From: Polynucleobacter sp. GWA2_45_21
GTDB taxonomy: Bacteria; Pseudomonadota; Gammaproteobacteria; Burkholderiales; Burkholderiaceae
DNA length: 46,102 nt
Reading direction: 5' to 3'
Assembly: GCF_001830325.1 (NCBI RefSeq)
Contig: NZ_MHZG01000018.1
Location: 1 to 46,102 of the forward strand
How positions within the stretch are numbered: the first letter of the stretch is position 1; each line of letters begins with the position of its first letter. Shown here one piece after another: positions 39,282 through 45,906 of the stretch. The notes under the pieces were generated by a model, which was given only the letters and a program-made list of their open reading frames with translations, had not been told where the DNA came from and searched no databases. The position numbers and the translations under genes were made by a program.

Positions 39282-39326
39282 TGGCCTGCCCAGCACGATT
39301 CGAACGTGCGACCTACGCCTTAGAAG
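39282..39326 (-). tRNA. 3' half of tRNA-Arg(TCT), starting at the anticodon loop
   Basis: The minus strand reads CTTCTAAGGCG, then the variable loop, a perfect T arm (GCACG TTCGAAT CGTGC), the 3' acceptor strand TGGGCAG and encoded GCCA. The anticodon loop shows TCT. The sequence upstream does not pair with either the anticodon stem or the acceptor strand, so the 5' half is absent. This is the classic 3'-end duplication of an integrative element. The intact tRNA-Arg should lie at the other end of the element, beyond 46102. Confidence 0.82.
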
Positions 39327-39457
39327 CTGTAAAAATGAGCTAAAACAACAGCAAAAACAATGAGTTAAGCCTAGCTAGATCAGGTGTGGCGTACGCACAG
39401 AGATCTGTGGAGTCATGTGGAATTTAATGGTTTTGGTGCGGCATCTACAGAAGTGGA

Positions 39458-39472
39458 GTCGGTTAAACCGAC
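39458..39472. repeat. Element-wide hairpin, copy 1
   Basis: GTCGGTTAAACCGAC is a perfect 7-bp dyad around one A. It lies 14 nt beyond the stop of the 57-aa minus-strand gene. Two near-identical hairpins follow other minus-strand genes at 42000 and 44633. Confidence 0.7.
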
Positions 39473-39486
39473 AGAATATGACGTAG

Positions 39487-39660
39487 CTAACCTGTGCTGC
39501 TATTTGCTTTGATTAATTGATCTTGGCCAGCTTTAATCTTCTGTCTAGCCCGCTCAGCTTTTACAGCTTGCTGATCACGCTTAACACGTGCTTGCATAGC
39601 CTTAATTCGCTGTTGTTCAGGTGTTGGGAGTTTTGGAACGGTGATTTCTGTGATCTTCAT
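39487..39660 (-). CDS. Small basic coiled-coil protein (57 aa)
   Basis: A short frame starting MKITEITVPKLPTPEQQ and continuing as a charged helix rich in Lys, Arg, Gln and Ala (KAMQARVKRDQQAVKAERARQ). The heptad-like spacing suggests a coiled coil. The start has no strong ribosome site. Support for it being real: the protein-like composition, placement at the element end, and a hairpin of the shared element type directly after its stop. The function is unknown. Confidence 0.5.
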   Translation of the reverse strand: MKITEITVPKLPTPEQQRIKAMQARVKRDQQAVKAERARQKIKAGQDQLIKANSSTG

Positions 39661-39861
39661 GGCTAAACTTGCGTTGGAATGCTAATCACATTATTGGCGC
39701 CAAATTGAGCTTGCAATATTTTGGTGGCGAAGTTGGTGTTTTCAGCAAATACGATAGTGGTAACAACGATCCCACTGGCCCTTACAGTTGCACGAAATTG
39801 TTTCATGTAGATATTTATCACATAGAAGGTATCGCGCTTAATGCGATACCTCCCTTTTAAC

Positions 39862-40302
39862 CTACTTACGAAAACCTGCCCTTAATGTATCACTGGCAGC
39901 CTCAATCTGAACATCTAAATCACCTGCTTCCACTGCAACCTTAACCGCCTCCAAGGCTTTGATTAAATCCTCTGCACTATCCACTTGAATACTAGGCTTG
40001 CCCTTTGCTAGTTCTAGTGTTCGCGCTCCATATTTAATAGACACGCAAACTTTACCCTCCTCCGTTTGAAACCACCAAGGCTTAATCCGCTTGGGTACTT
40101 CTACTTGCTTTCGAATCCCAGTATGTAGATCCTTAATGCTGCGAAATTTCATCAAAACAAATGGAGTTCCTGTCATCTGCCCCTTGGCAAGCTGGATCTG
40201 CTCCCATAAATGGCTGGATAACTTATTTCTACGAATAACAATGGCTGGCTGATGTATGGGCTTTTTAAGGGCCACGAGTTTTAACGAATTTAATGTGCTC
40301 AT
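39862..40302 (-). CDS. DUF6641-like conserved protein of integrative elements
   Basis: A 146-residue basic protein. The start MSTLNSLKLVALKK is chosen because AGGAGA lies 7 nt upstream; the open frame continues upstream for 86 codons without a ribosome site. The pattern QPAIVIRRNKLSSHLWEQIQLAKGQ, then VPKRIKPWWFQTEEGKVCVSIKYGA, recurs in proteins of proteobacterial islands that I believe are DUF6641. The function is unknown. It is divergent from the 175-aa gene across a 338-bp region rich in dyads. Confidence 0.65.
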   Translation of the reverse strand: MSTLNSLKLVALKKPIHQPAIVIRRNKLSSHLWEQIQLAKGQMTGTPFVLMKFRSIKDLHTGIRKQVEVPKRIKPWWFQTEEGKVCVSIKYGARTLELAKGKPSIQVDSAEDLIKALEAVKVAVEAGDLDVQIEAASDTLRAGFRK

Positions 40303-40640
40303 TTCATTTCTCCTATTAGTTAATGGGCACATATAACTTAATTTCGAATCCGCAAACGGTCGACCTCTATTTAGATCATGGGTATTTTGGCTAATTTTGT
40401 ATTGAAAAAATAAGCCTTTTATTAACGAGAGATAAATATTTACGAGTCGCGTAATGAGTTGCATTGTGATGCAGTAAAAGAAAGAGATGCAGTTGCTAGT
40501 AGTTAGTTGCAGTAGTGGAGACAAATGAGTAACTCTGAATTGCAACAACGCAACTAGCAACAGCGTCTATCTTTTGGATCTGCCTCTCAAAGCATCTGAA
40601 GCAACAACGCGACTTCTTTCAACATTCAAGGAGATTAAAA
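40303..40640. promoter_or_regulatory. Divergent intergenic control region with repeats and dyads
   Basis: No gene is seen in these 338 bases. They hold a CGGTCGACCT site (40357-40366), a nested inverted repeat with arms GTTGCTAGT (40492-40500) and ACTAGCAAC (40553-40561), inner arms GTTGCA and TGCAAC, several ATGCAGT and TTGCA words, and a direct repeat GCAACAACGC at 40542-40551 and 40601-40610. The density suggests operator sites or iteron-like binding sites controlling the two divergent genes. Which of these is right cannot be told from sequence. Confidence 0.5.
40357..40366. promoter_or_regulatory. CGGTCGACCT site, copy 1
   Basis: Contains the 8-bp palindrome GGTCGACC, 55 nt upstream of the DUF6641-like gene start. 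The same 10 bases recur at 41361 upstream of the short recombinase gene, at a similar distance, suggesting one shared regulator. Confidence 0.45.
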
Positions 40641-41168
40641 ATGAAAGAACTTACAGCCCGCTTATGGGAGAACAAAATGTACGGAACTACCTATGGCAAA
40701 GGTCAATATCGCAAAGCTGTCTTTAACGGAACATTAGAGATTCAAAACCCTTATGGCAAATATTTAGTAGATATGGAAGATATTGAGACTTGGTTTCATT
40801 TTCCCAAATCGCCAATTCACGTGGAAATAACTAATCGCATCGCTCAACCCCCAGGCAATGAAGATGGGATATTGATGAGTTGGCTATACAGATATGAAGG
40901 TGGCATCAAAACTGCTGTTGATGGCTATGCCGCTTTAGATATGAACAACAATCAATTATCAATTCAAATTAATGACGCTGAATATGGGATAACTGAAAGC
41001 TGGGAACTACCAGTGAGAAAATGCATCTCTAGAGTGCCTGGAAAACCTACTCCAGCACTGATAGCCACAAATCAAACAGAACTAAGCACCCCTCAAAAAC
41101 CGTCTACAAACGGCGTATTTCATAGGGACAATACCCAAGCAATTGAGGCATTGCTTAACCGCGCATAG
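40641..41168 (+). CDS. Hypothetical 175-aa protein of the integrative element
   Basis: I do not recognise a family. It starts MKELTARLWENKMYGTTYGK after a strong AAGGAGA site. The first 135 residues look beta-rich and compact (YRKAVFNGTLEIQNPYGKYL, GILMSWLYRYEGG, AALDMNNNQLSIQI). The last 45 are polar and probably flexible, ending HRDNTQAIEALLNRA. No membrane segment is seen. It is divergent from the DUF6641-like gene. Its neighbours are element genes only, so a role in element maintenance or control is possible but unsupported. Confidence 0.6.
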   Translation: MKELTARLWENKMYGTTYGKGQYRKAVFNGTLEIQNPYGKYLVDMEDIETWFHFPKSPIHVEITNRIAQPPGNEDGILMSWLYRYEGGIKTAVDGYAALDMNNNQLSIQINDAEYGITESWELPVRKCISRVPGKPTPALIATNQTELSTPQKPSTNGVFHRDNTQAIEALLNRA

Positions 41169-41272
41169 CGGTGATTTGAGCATTAATCTGAGAACCCCTG
41201 TTTTAAAGATTTTTTTGTGTCGTCTAATTCCCACAAAATGGGGCGAATTAGCTAAATACTTGTAGAAAGGAT

Positions 41273-41304
41273 CAGGTTAAGAAAATTGCACTTTTCTTAA
41301 CCTG
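41273..41304. repeat. Perfect 13-bp inverted repeat between the 175-aa gene and the short recombinase
   Basis: Arms CAGGTTAAGAAAA and TTTTCTTAACCTG are exact complements separated by TTGCAC. No T-run follows. It may be a terminator for the upstream gene, an operator, or a recombinase-binding site for the adjacent recombinase gene. Confidence 0.6.
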
Positions 41305-41360
41305 CCTTGTAAGTCATTGATTCTTGGAAGATATTTTTTGATGGCCAAATAAACAAATTT

Positions 41361-41370
41361 CGGTCGACCT
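41361..41370. promoter_or_regulatory. CGGTCGACCT site, copy 2
   Basis: Identical in 10 bases to the site at 40357. It lies 58 nt before the short recombinase start. Confidence 0.45.
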
Positions 41371-41427
41371 TTTAAGACTTAGAAAACATACTAAATACAC
41401 ACTTTTTATTTATCTAAGGAGCATTAA

Positions 41428-41994
41428 ATGGCACAAGCAAAAACGCTATCTCAAACAGAACTCGATCTTGTTCTTAATTACGTCAGCACCAAAAAATATG
41501 CCTTGCGCGATAGAGCGTTAATACTTACAAGCTTTCTTGGTGGACTTCGCGTTGCCGAAATTGCCAGCTTGAAAATGGGCGATGTATTAAATCTCGATGG
41601 CACTATTAAAAATGAAATCCGCCTATCTGCTGAGCAAACTAAAGGCAAACACCCTAGGACAGTCTTTGTTTCTCAACGCTTACAAACTGAATTAGCCAAC
41701 TACCTATCAACAAGACATATTAAAGAAGCAGATATCCCCTTCTTTCATACAGATCACCGCTTAGGATTTAGTGCAAATGGCTTATGCGTGTGGTTTTATC
41801 AGCTTTATAAGAATGTGGGTATTAGCGGTGGCAGCAGCCATTCAGGAAGAAAATTCTTTATTACTACCCTCGCTAATAAAGGGATTGGTGTTCGAATCTT
41901 AGCCAGCCTTGCAGGTCATAGATCAATTGCAGTGACTCAGAGATATATCGATGTCAATGATGAGCAAAAGAGGAATGCTGTCGAGCTAATTTAA
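41428..41994 (+). CDS. Short tyrosine recombinase (catalytic domain only)
   Basis: A 188-residue protein with all catalytic positions: R41 in FLGGLRVAE, K72 in EQTKGKH, H138-x-x-R141 in SHSGRKFF, H164 in LAGHRS and Y173 in TQRYIDV. The N-terminal core-binding domain of XerC/XerD-like enzymes is absent, as in FimB/FimE-type recombinases. Start follows CTAAGGAG. The full-length integrase at 44657 probably handles insertion of the element, so this one may drive inversion, multimer resolution or another local rearrangement. No invertible segment with clear inverted sites is evident, apart from the dyad at 41273. Confidence 0.88.
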   Translation: MAQAKTLSQTELDLVLNYVSTKKYALRDRALILTSFLGGLRVAEIASLKMGDVLNLDGTIKNEIRLSAEQTKGKHPRTVFVSQRLQTELANYLSTRHIKEADIPFFHTDHRLGFSANGLCVWFYQLYKNVGISGGSSHSGRKFFITTLANKGIGVRILASLAGHRSIAVTQRYIDVNDEQKRNAVELI

Positions 41995-41999
41995 ATGGT

Positions 42000-42017
42000 A
42001 GTCGGGTAAAACCGACT
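42000..42017. terminator. Element-wide hairpin, copy 2 (between convergent genes)
   Basis: AGTCGG and CCGACT flank GTAAAA, forming a 6-bp stem. It fills the gap between the stops of the short recombinase and the convergent 271-aa gene, touching the latter stop. It shares its 16-base core with the copy at 44640. Confidence 0.65.
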
Positions 42018-42833
42018 CTAACAGGCATACCTAGTCAATTGCGATACTCGATCTTTTGCGCAGTCAAACTCGTGATTACCTAATGAAAATAATCGGCTAG
42101 CAAAATTTTCATCTTCAAAACTAAAGCGGGTTTGAAAGCTTTTACCTAATTCTTGTTGTGGGAATATACCAAGTGCAGCCTGCTCTGAGATATTTAAAGC
42201 GCTTTCCTTGTGCCTCATCACCATCAATGTCATATGGCGCCGCATATGATCATCTCCACTTTTATGCTTTGCTGCTAATGGGTCTAACCTCCCGATAAAG
42301 CGATCTACTAGCATTGCCATTGCCCCAGCCCTCCAGAGCTCAGTATCGGGATTTAAAGCCATGGTGTAGATTAGGAGCAAATCTTTCCACATATTCTTTA
42401 ATTTAGCGCCTTTAAGTACTTGACTATGAATTTGCTTGATTTGAGTATTTGGCCAAATTTGCGATAAAGCATTAACCAGTTGGGTTATTGATGGGGGGTC
42501 TTGATCGCTACAAAGCTTTAGCAATACGTCGTCATTACAAACGAATAATCTATCCCCGCCTCTAATAACCTCAATCACTGGTTGGCAAGAATACATTGGT
42601 AACTGTTTGTGCCCTTCAAACCAAGTCGTAAATGGACAATCTAAGACACAACCGTACTTGGAGTAACAATCTAAGATCTTACGATTATCAAGACTCATTT
42701 TCTTAGGTAATCGTTTTGGTCTAACATACTTGCTGGCGGCGGTATAGCTAGGACTGATACGTAAAAAGTTAAAGAAAAGCCTCGCCATCTCCTGATGACA
42801 GTCTTGCTGCTCCGCACAAAGTTTTCCGCCCAT
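42018..42833 (-). CDS. Hypothetical 271-aa protein of the integrative element
   Basis: No family recognised. The start MGGKLCAEQQDCHQEMA is preceded by GGAG at 8 nt. The first third is basic (SKYVRPKRLPKKM) and holds several cysteines, including CYSKYGCVLDCP, that might bind metal. The middle and end look helical, with a histidine- and arginine-rich stretch HMRRHMTLMVMRHK. It is convergent with the short recombinase gene and divergent from the 274-aa gene. A DNA- or RNA-binding regulator is one possibility, from the basic start and the cysteines only. Confidence 0.55.
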   Translation of the reverse strand: MGGKLCAEQQDCHQEMARLFFNFLRISPSYTAASKYVRPKRLPKKMSLDNRKILDCYSKYGCVLDCPFTTWFEGHKQLPMYSCQPVIEVIRGGDRLFVCNDDVLLKLCSDQDPPSITQLVNALSQIWPNTQIKQIHSQVLKGAKLKNMWKDLLLIYTMALNPDTELWRAGAMAMLVDRFIGRLDPLAAKHKSGDDHMRRHMTLMVMRHKESALNISEQAALGIFPQQELGKSFQTRFSFEDENFASRLFSLGNHEFDCAKDRVSQLTRYAC

Positions 42834-42970
42834 GCGGATATCTCCAGCCTAAATTTACCTACTTTTTTTAATTCTAAATTTTGTATGTATTCACTACAGG
42901 GATGCTGAAGTGAAATCAGATTGTGAATGGAATTCACCATCACATTTTTAACAATTTCAGGAGAAAATCC

Positions 42971-43795
42971 ATGAATGAAACTACTGTAGTCGAATCAGGC
43001 GTTAGCGCCCCTAACGCTGAAAAAACGAATGCCAACCCTTTTGCAGTGGGAATTGGCAATTTATTAACAGGCAGCAATCCAGAAAAAGCCATTGGCGACT
43101 CTATTGATCGCCTAGTTGAATATCGCAAAAACTGGGAAAGTAATGAGCTTTCTAGTGCAAATGATGTCTTGTATGGAATTTTGCAGCATTGTTACGCCTT
43201 AAACAACACAATGCAAGGCTCAGACAGTATTGCCAAAAGCCTTAAAAAAGGTCTAGCGAACTACATCAAGACCCATGAATACAAGTTCAGCGACAGCTCG
43301 CCACTAATCACTAAGATCGTGAAATGTGTATTTGGTGTTAATCGTCGTAGGGTTAATGCCTATAGCACAGCTATGAAGGCTGCAATGGCTGAGAGAGTGA
43401 GCGTACTTGATCTACCAAAATATTTCCGTGAAAAAGGTGGCGTTGAGGAAGTTAGACGCTCTGCTACTAGCAAAGGCAAATCGATTGCTCAGAAGGTGGA
43501 ATTAGGGCGTACCGTACTTGATGGCGAAATACTAGCGAAGGTACAAAGTGATTCTCTTAATGCCTCATTCTCAAATGAGCAGCTAGAGGAAGGCGTTGTA
43601 TTGCTAGCAACACGAGAAGATGACGGCAGTTTTGCAATCCGCAGAGTCATCCAAAGTGGAACAGCAGTTAAATCAGCGTTAGCAGCTTGCTCCAGTGTTG
43701 GCGCTGAAAAAGAAAAAGCGCAGAAACTAGCTGATGAGGCTAAAGCAATTGAAGATGAGCGTTTAGCAGCCCAAGCAAAACTCAAAGCCGCTTGA
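42971..43795 (+). CDS. Hypothetical 274-aa protein preceding the AAA+ ATPase
   Basis: I start at MNETTVVESG, where CAGGAGA lies 6-7 nt upstream; an upstream in-frame ATG adds 16 residues without a site. The protein is mostly helical and basic, with a central block around SPLITKIVKCVFGVNRRRVN. The C-terminus is a highly charged coiled-coil (KEKAQKLADEAKAIEDERLA). No known domain is recognised. It ends 82 nt before the AAA+ ATPase gene on the same strand, so the two probably work together. A DNA-bound partner loaded or remodelled by the ATPase is a guess. Confidence 0.6.
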   Translation: MNETTVVESGVSAPNAEKTNANPFAVGIGNLLTGSNPEKAIGDSIDRLVEYRKNWESNELSSANDVLYGILQHCYALNNTMQGSDSIAKSLKKGLANYIKTHEYKFSDSSPLITKIVKCVFGVNRRRVNAYSTAMKAAMAERVSVLDLPKYFREKGGVEEVRRSATSKGKSIAQKVELGRTVLDGEILAKVQSDSLNASFSNEQLEEGVVLLATREDDGSFAIRRVIQSGTAVKSALAACSSVGAEKEKAQKLADEAKAIEDERLAAQAKLKAA

Positions 43796-43877
43796 ACTTG
43801 TTGTTTGCTATCTGATTGCTGGTATTTACTCCCTAAGATAAATCCAGCAATCATTTCATTATTTTAAGGAGATTGCG

Positions 43878-44627
43878 ATGCATAACCCTAGACCACCCTC
43901 TATTGTCATACAAGCACCCGGATGTTTAGATGATTTTGCTTTACAACCTAATAGTCGATTTAAGCTTGAATCCATACTTGATTTAAGTCTGCCTATTCCA
44001 GCTAACGGTATTTGTGGGATTGTTCTATATGGTTTATACGGAACTGGTAAAACTACTCTGGCCAACTTATTGCCAGGCTTAATTGAAACGGCCAAAGTCA
44101 ATCCTGCTTGTGCAGCAATGAATGCTGGATCTATCGTTGATACAGAAGATCCTAATTCAGATTATTTTGCCTGCGCACAAGGTCAGAATGGCGCTCAATT
44201 AACTCAATCGATTCAAAATAGAACCACTTATATGTCATTTAATAGTAGTGGTCTGCATTACATCATCATGGATGAGGTTGATGTCTTAACCCCAGCAGCG
44301 CAAGCAGGCTTCAAATCAATCATGAATCGTAAAGACGTCATATTCATCATGACTAGCAATAACTTAGATCAAATTGATAAAGGCATTCAGAATAGATCAA
44401 TTTTGATTGATATGAATGTTCCACCAATTAATGATTGGCGACCAATTTTGCGTCGTGTTTATGAAAATGCAGGTCTACCAGCACCGCCTGATGATGTATT
44501 AGATCAAGTGGTTCAGGCTGGTAGAGGATCAGCTCGAAGCATTTTTTCAGATATCGTGATGAGCGTTAACCAAGAGGTGAGAGAAAAGCATGAGACTCAC
44601 TTAATTACCCTTAAAGCATGCAGTTAA
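43878..44627 (+). CDS. AAA+ ATPase resembling clamp-loader subunits
   Basis: A 249-residue single-module AAA+ protein. Walker A is GLYGTGKTT (residues 52-60), Walker B IIMDEVD (129-135), sensor 1 TSNN (159-162), a possible arginine finger R173 in QNRS, and a sensor-2-like GRGSARSIF. The order and the N-R-S motif, placed like the S-R-C of RFC or T4 gp44, resemble clamp-loader ATPases. RuvB-like and transposition ATPases (TniB, IstB) are alternatives but match less well. The collar domain of loaders is short or absent. Start follows AAGGAG. It ends at the hairpin shared with the integrase. Confidence 0.75.
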   Translation: MHNPRPPSIVIQAPGCLDDFALQPNSRFKLESILDLSLPIPANGICGIVLYGLYGTGKTTLANLLPGLIETAKVNPACAAMNAGSIVDTEDPNSDYFACAQGQNGAQLTQSIQNRTTYMSFNSSGLHYIIMDEVDVLTPAAQAGFKSIMNRKDVIFIMTSNNLDQIDKGIQNRSILIDMNVPPINDWRPILRRVYENAGLPAPPDDVLDQVVQAGRGSARSIFSDIVMSVNQEVREKHETHLITLKACS

Positions 44628-44632
44628 GTGAT

Positions 44633-44662
44633 ATGTAGCGTCGGGTAAAACCGACACTACAT
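44633..44662. terminator. Element-wide hairpin, copy 3 (between the ATPase and the integrase)
   Basis: Stem ATGTAG-C-GTCGG pairs with CCGAC-A-CTACAT around GTAAAA: 11 pairs and one mismatch. It overlaps the last codons and stop of the integrase and follows the ATPase stop by 5 nt, so it can end both convergent transcripts. Confidence 0.7.
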
Positions 44663-45877
44663 GATTGCCCCTGCCAATCTTTCAGCACTCATCATTGGTG
44701 TTAATTTTGAATAATGACGTTCAATCATCCCTACGCTAGTACCCATTTGTTTTGCCAATGTGTGAATATCAATACCATCTGCCAATCTAAATGTAGCGTA
44801 GGTATGTCGCAGGCTATACAAGGTTCTATTCTTACCAGTAGCATCCTTTAATAAGTTAGATTCAACCATGAGCCGCTCAAAGACATCATCTAGACTATGC
44901 GGAGCATCCCCTTCAGGAAATACAAACACCTTGCGATCTAGCTTAGCTTCAATCACCGCATCTAGGTTCTTATAAGGTAAAGCCTGCCAAGCAATTAAAC
45001 GCTCTAAAGCCTCAATCACAAAATGACGAGCAATTAAATATCTTGGGCCTGTTTTGCCTGATACCCAAATTCTTAAGTAACGCTGCTCCCCAATCCAGTG
45101 CCACTGCAGAGCTTTCCAGCGAATTGGCATGCTCTCAGTGCCCTGCCTAATGCCCGTTCCCAGCAAGAACTCCACATAGACCCTGCACAGCCTTCTCATA
45201 TGATTACTGCGTTGATTGCGGCCAAAACGCTCCCAGTCCCGCATGTATTCCAATAGGTAACTGACTTCTTGTTGATTAAAAGCTGGCCTGATCTCTGCCC
45301 TATCGGCGTTTATCTCCAACAAGGGAATGGTACGATTTCGATGGATTAAACCCTGATCCCTGGCTCGCTCAATTACTCGCTTATAAAGACCAGCATGGCG
45401 CCTTTGAGTATAGGTCTTGGGATTCTTGCCCATCTGGGATATGCGCCACGCCACATAGTCATCTACTAACTCTTGGGTGATGTCATTAATTTGATAGGCG
45501 CCAAAGAATGGGATCAAGTACTTGGTGTAGATATGAATATAGTCCGCATGAGTGCGTTTATTGGGATTGGCTTGAACTATCCTGGCAGCTGCAGCTAGTT
45601 CTTGCGTGGCTAGTTGGCGAAAGGTGCGAGTCTTAATGGCTAGATCACCGGCTAGCTTGACCTTGACTGTTTCATAGATAGCAATGGCTTGGGTTGTGGC
45701 TTCGGCCACCTGATCTGAGCCAGTACTTGCCGAATGCCAAGCGCCAGTAGACAACTTAAAACGGCATTGCCATTGGTGACTACTAGGTCTTTTGTAGAGG
45801 GTGACGGCACCATCAAGGAGTTTGATGGGTTCATTATCAATGATAGCAGTGGAAAATAACAGGGATAAATTATTCAT
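44657..45877 (-). CDS. Site-specific tyrosine integrase of the tRNA-Arg element
   Basis: A 406-residue integrase with arm- and core-binding domains (residues about 10-190) and a C-terminal catalytic domain: R244 in GTGIRQGTE, K275 in VSGKTGP, R357 in YSLRHTYAT, Y390 in ERHYSKL. Two positions that are usually His are replaced, by Tyr354 and by Thr381 in KQMGTS; this variant is common in proteobacterial island integrases. I choose ATG at 45877; a GTG at 45901 would add eight residues but lies inside an inverted repeat. It probably inserts the element at tRNA-Arg. The tRNA 3' half at 39282 would be one junction. Confidence 0.9.
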   Translation of the reverse strand: MNNLSLLFSTAIIDNEPIKLLDGAVTLYKRPSSHQWQCRFKLSTGAWHSASTGSDQVAEATTQAIAIYETVKVKLAGDLAIKTRTFRQLATQELAAAARIVQANPNKRTHADYIHIYTKYLIPFFGAYQINDITQELVDDYVAWRISQMGKNPKTYTQRRHAGLYKRVIERARDQGLIHRNRTIPLLEINADRAEIRPAFNQQEVSYLLEYMRDWERFGRNQRSNHMRRLCRVYVEFLLGTGIRQGTESMPIRWKALQWHWIGEQRYLRIWVSGKTGPRYLIARHFVIEALERLIAWQALPYKNLDAVIEAKLDRKVFVFPEGDAPHSLDDVFERLMVESNLLKDATGKNRTLYSLRHTYATFRLADGIDIHTLAKQMGTSVGMIERHYSKLTPMMSAERLAGAIM

Positions 45878-45906
45878 AACAAGTGTCTCGAAACCGGACA
45901 CTTGTT
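45878..45906. promoter_or_regulatory. Perfect inverted repeat directly upstream of the integrase start
   Basis: Arms AACAAGTGTC and GACACTTGTT are exact complements separated by 9 nt and abut the integrase ATG. As DNA it could be an operator for repression; as RNA, a hairpin hiding the start codon. No ribosome site is visible in front of the ATG, consistent with a leaderless or tightly controlled start. Confidence 0.6.

Noticed and set aside
39282..39350. A complete tRNA-Arg gene
   Set aside because: A TAGCTCA word occurs upstream of the loop, but the acceptor and anticodon stems cannot pair, so only a 3' half is present.
39669..39860. Open frame of 63 codons on the plus strand between the 57-aa gene and the DUF6641-like gene
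   Set aside because: No ribosome site and no protein-like pattern; I treat it as non-coding.
40303..40560. Upstream extension of the DUF6641-like protein (86 extra residues)
   Set aside because: The extension has no ribosome site, has biased composition and crosses a repeat-rich control region; a strong site precedes the internal ATG at 40302.
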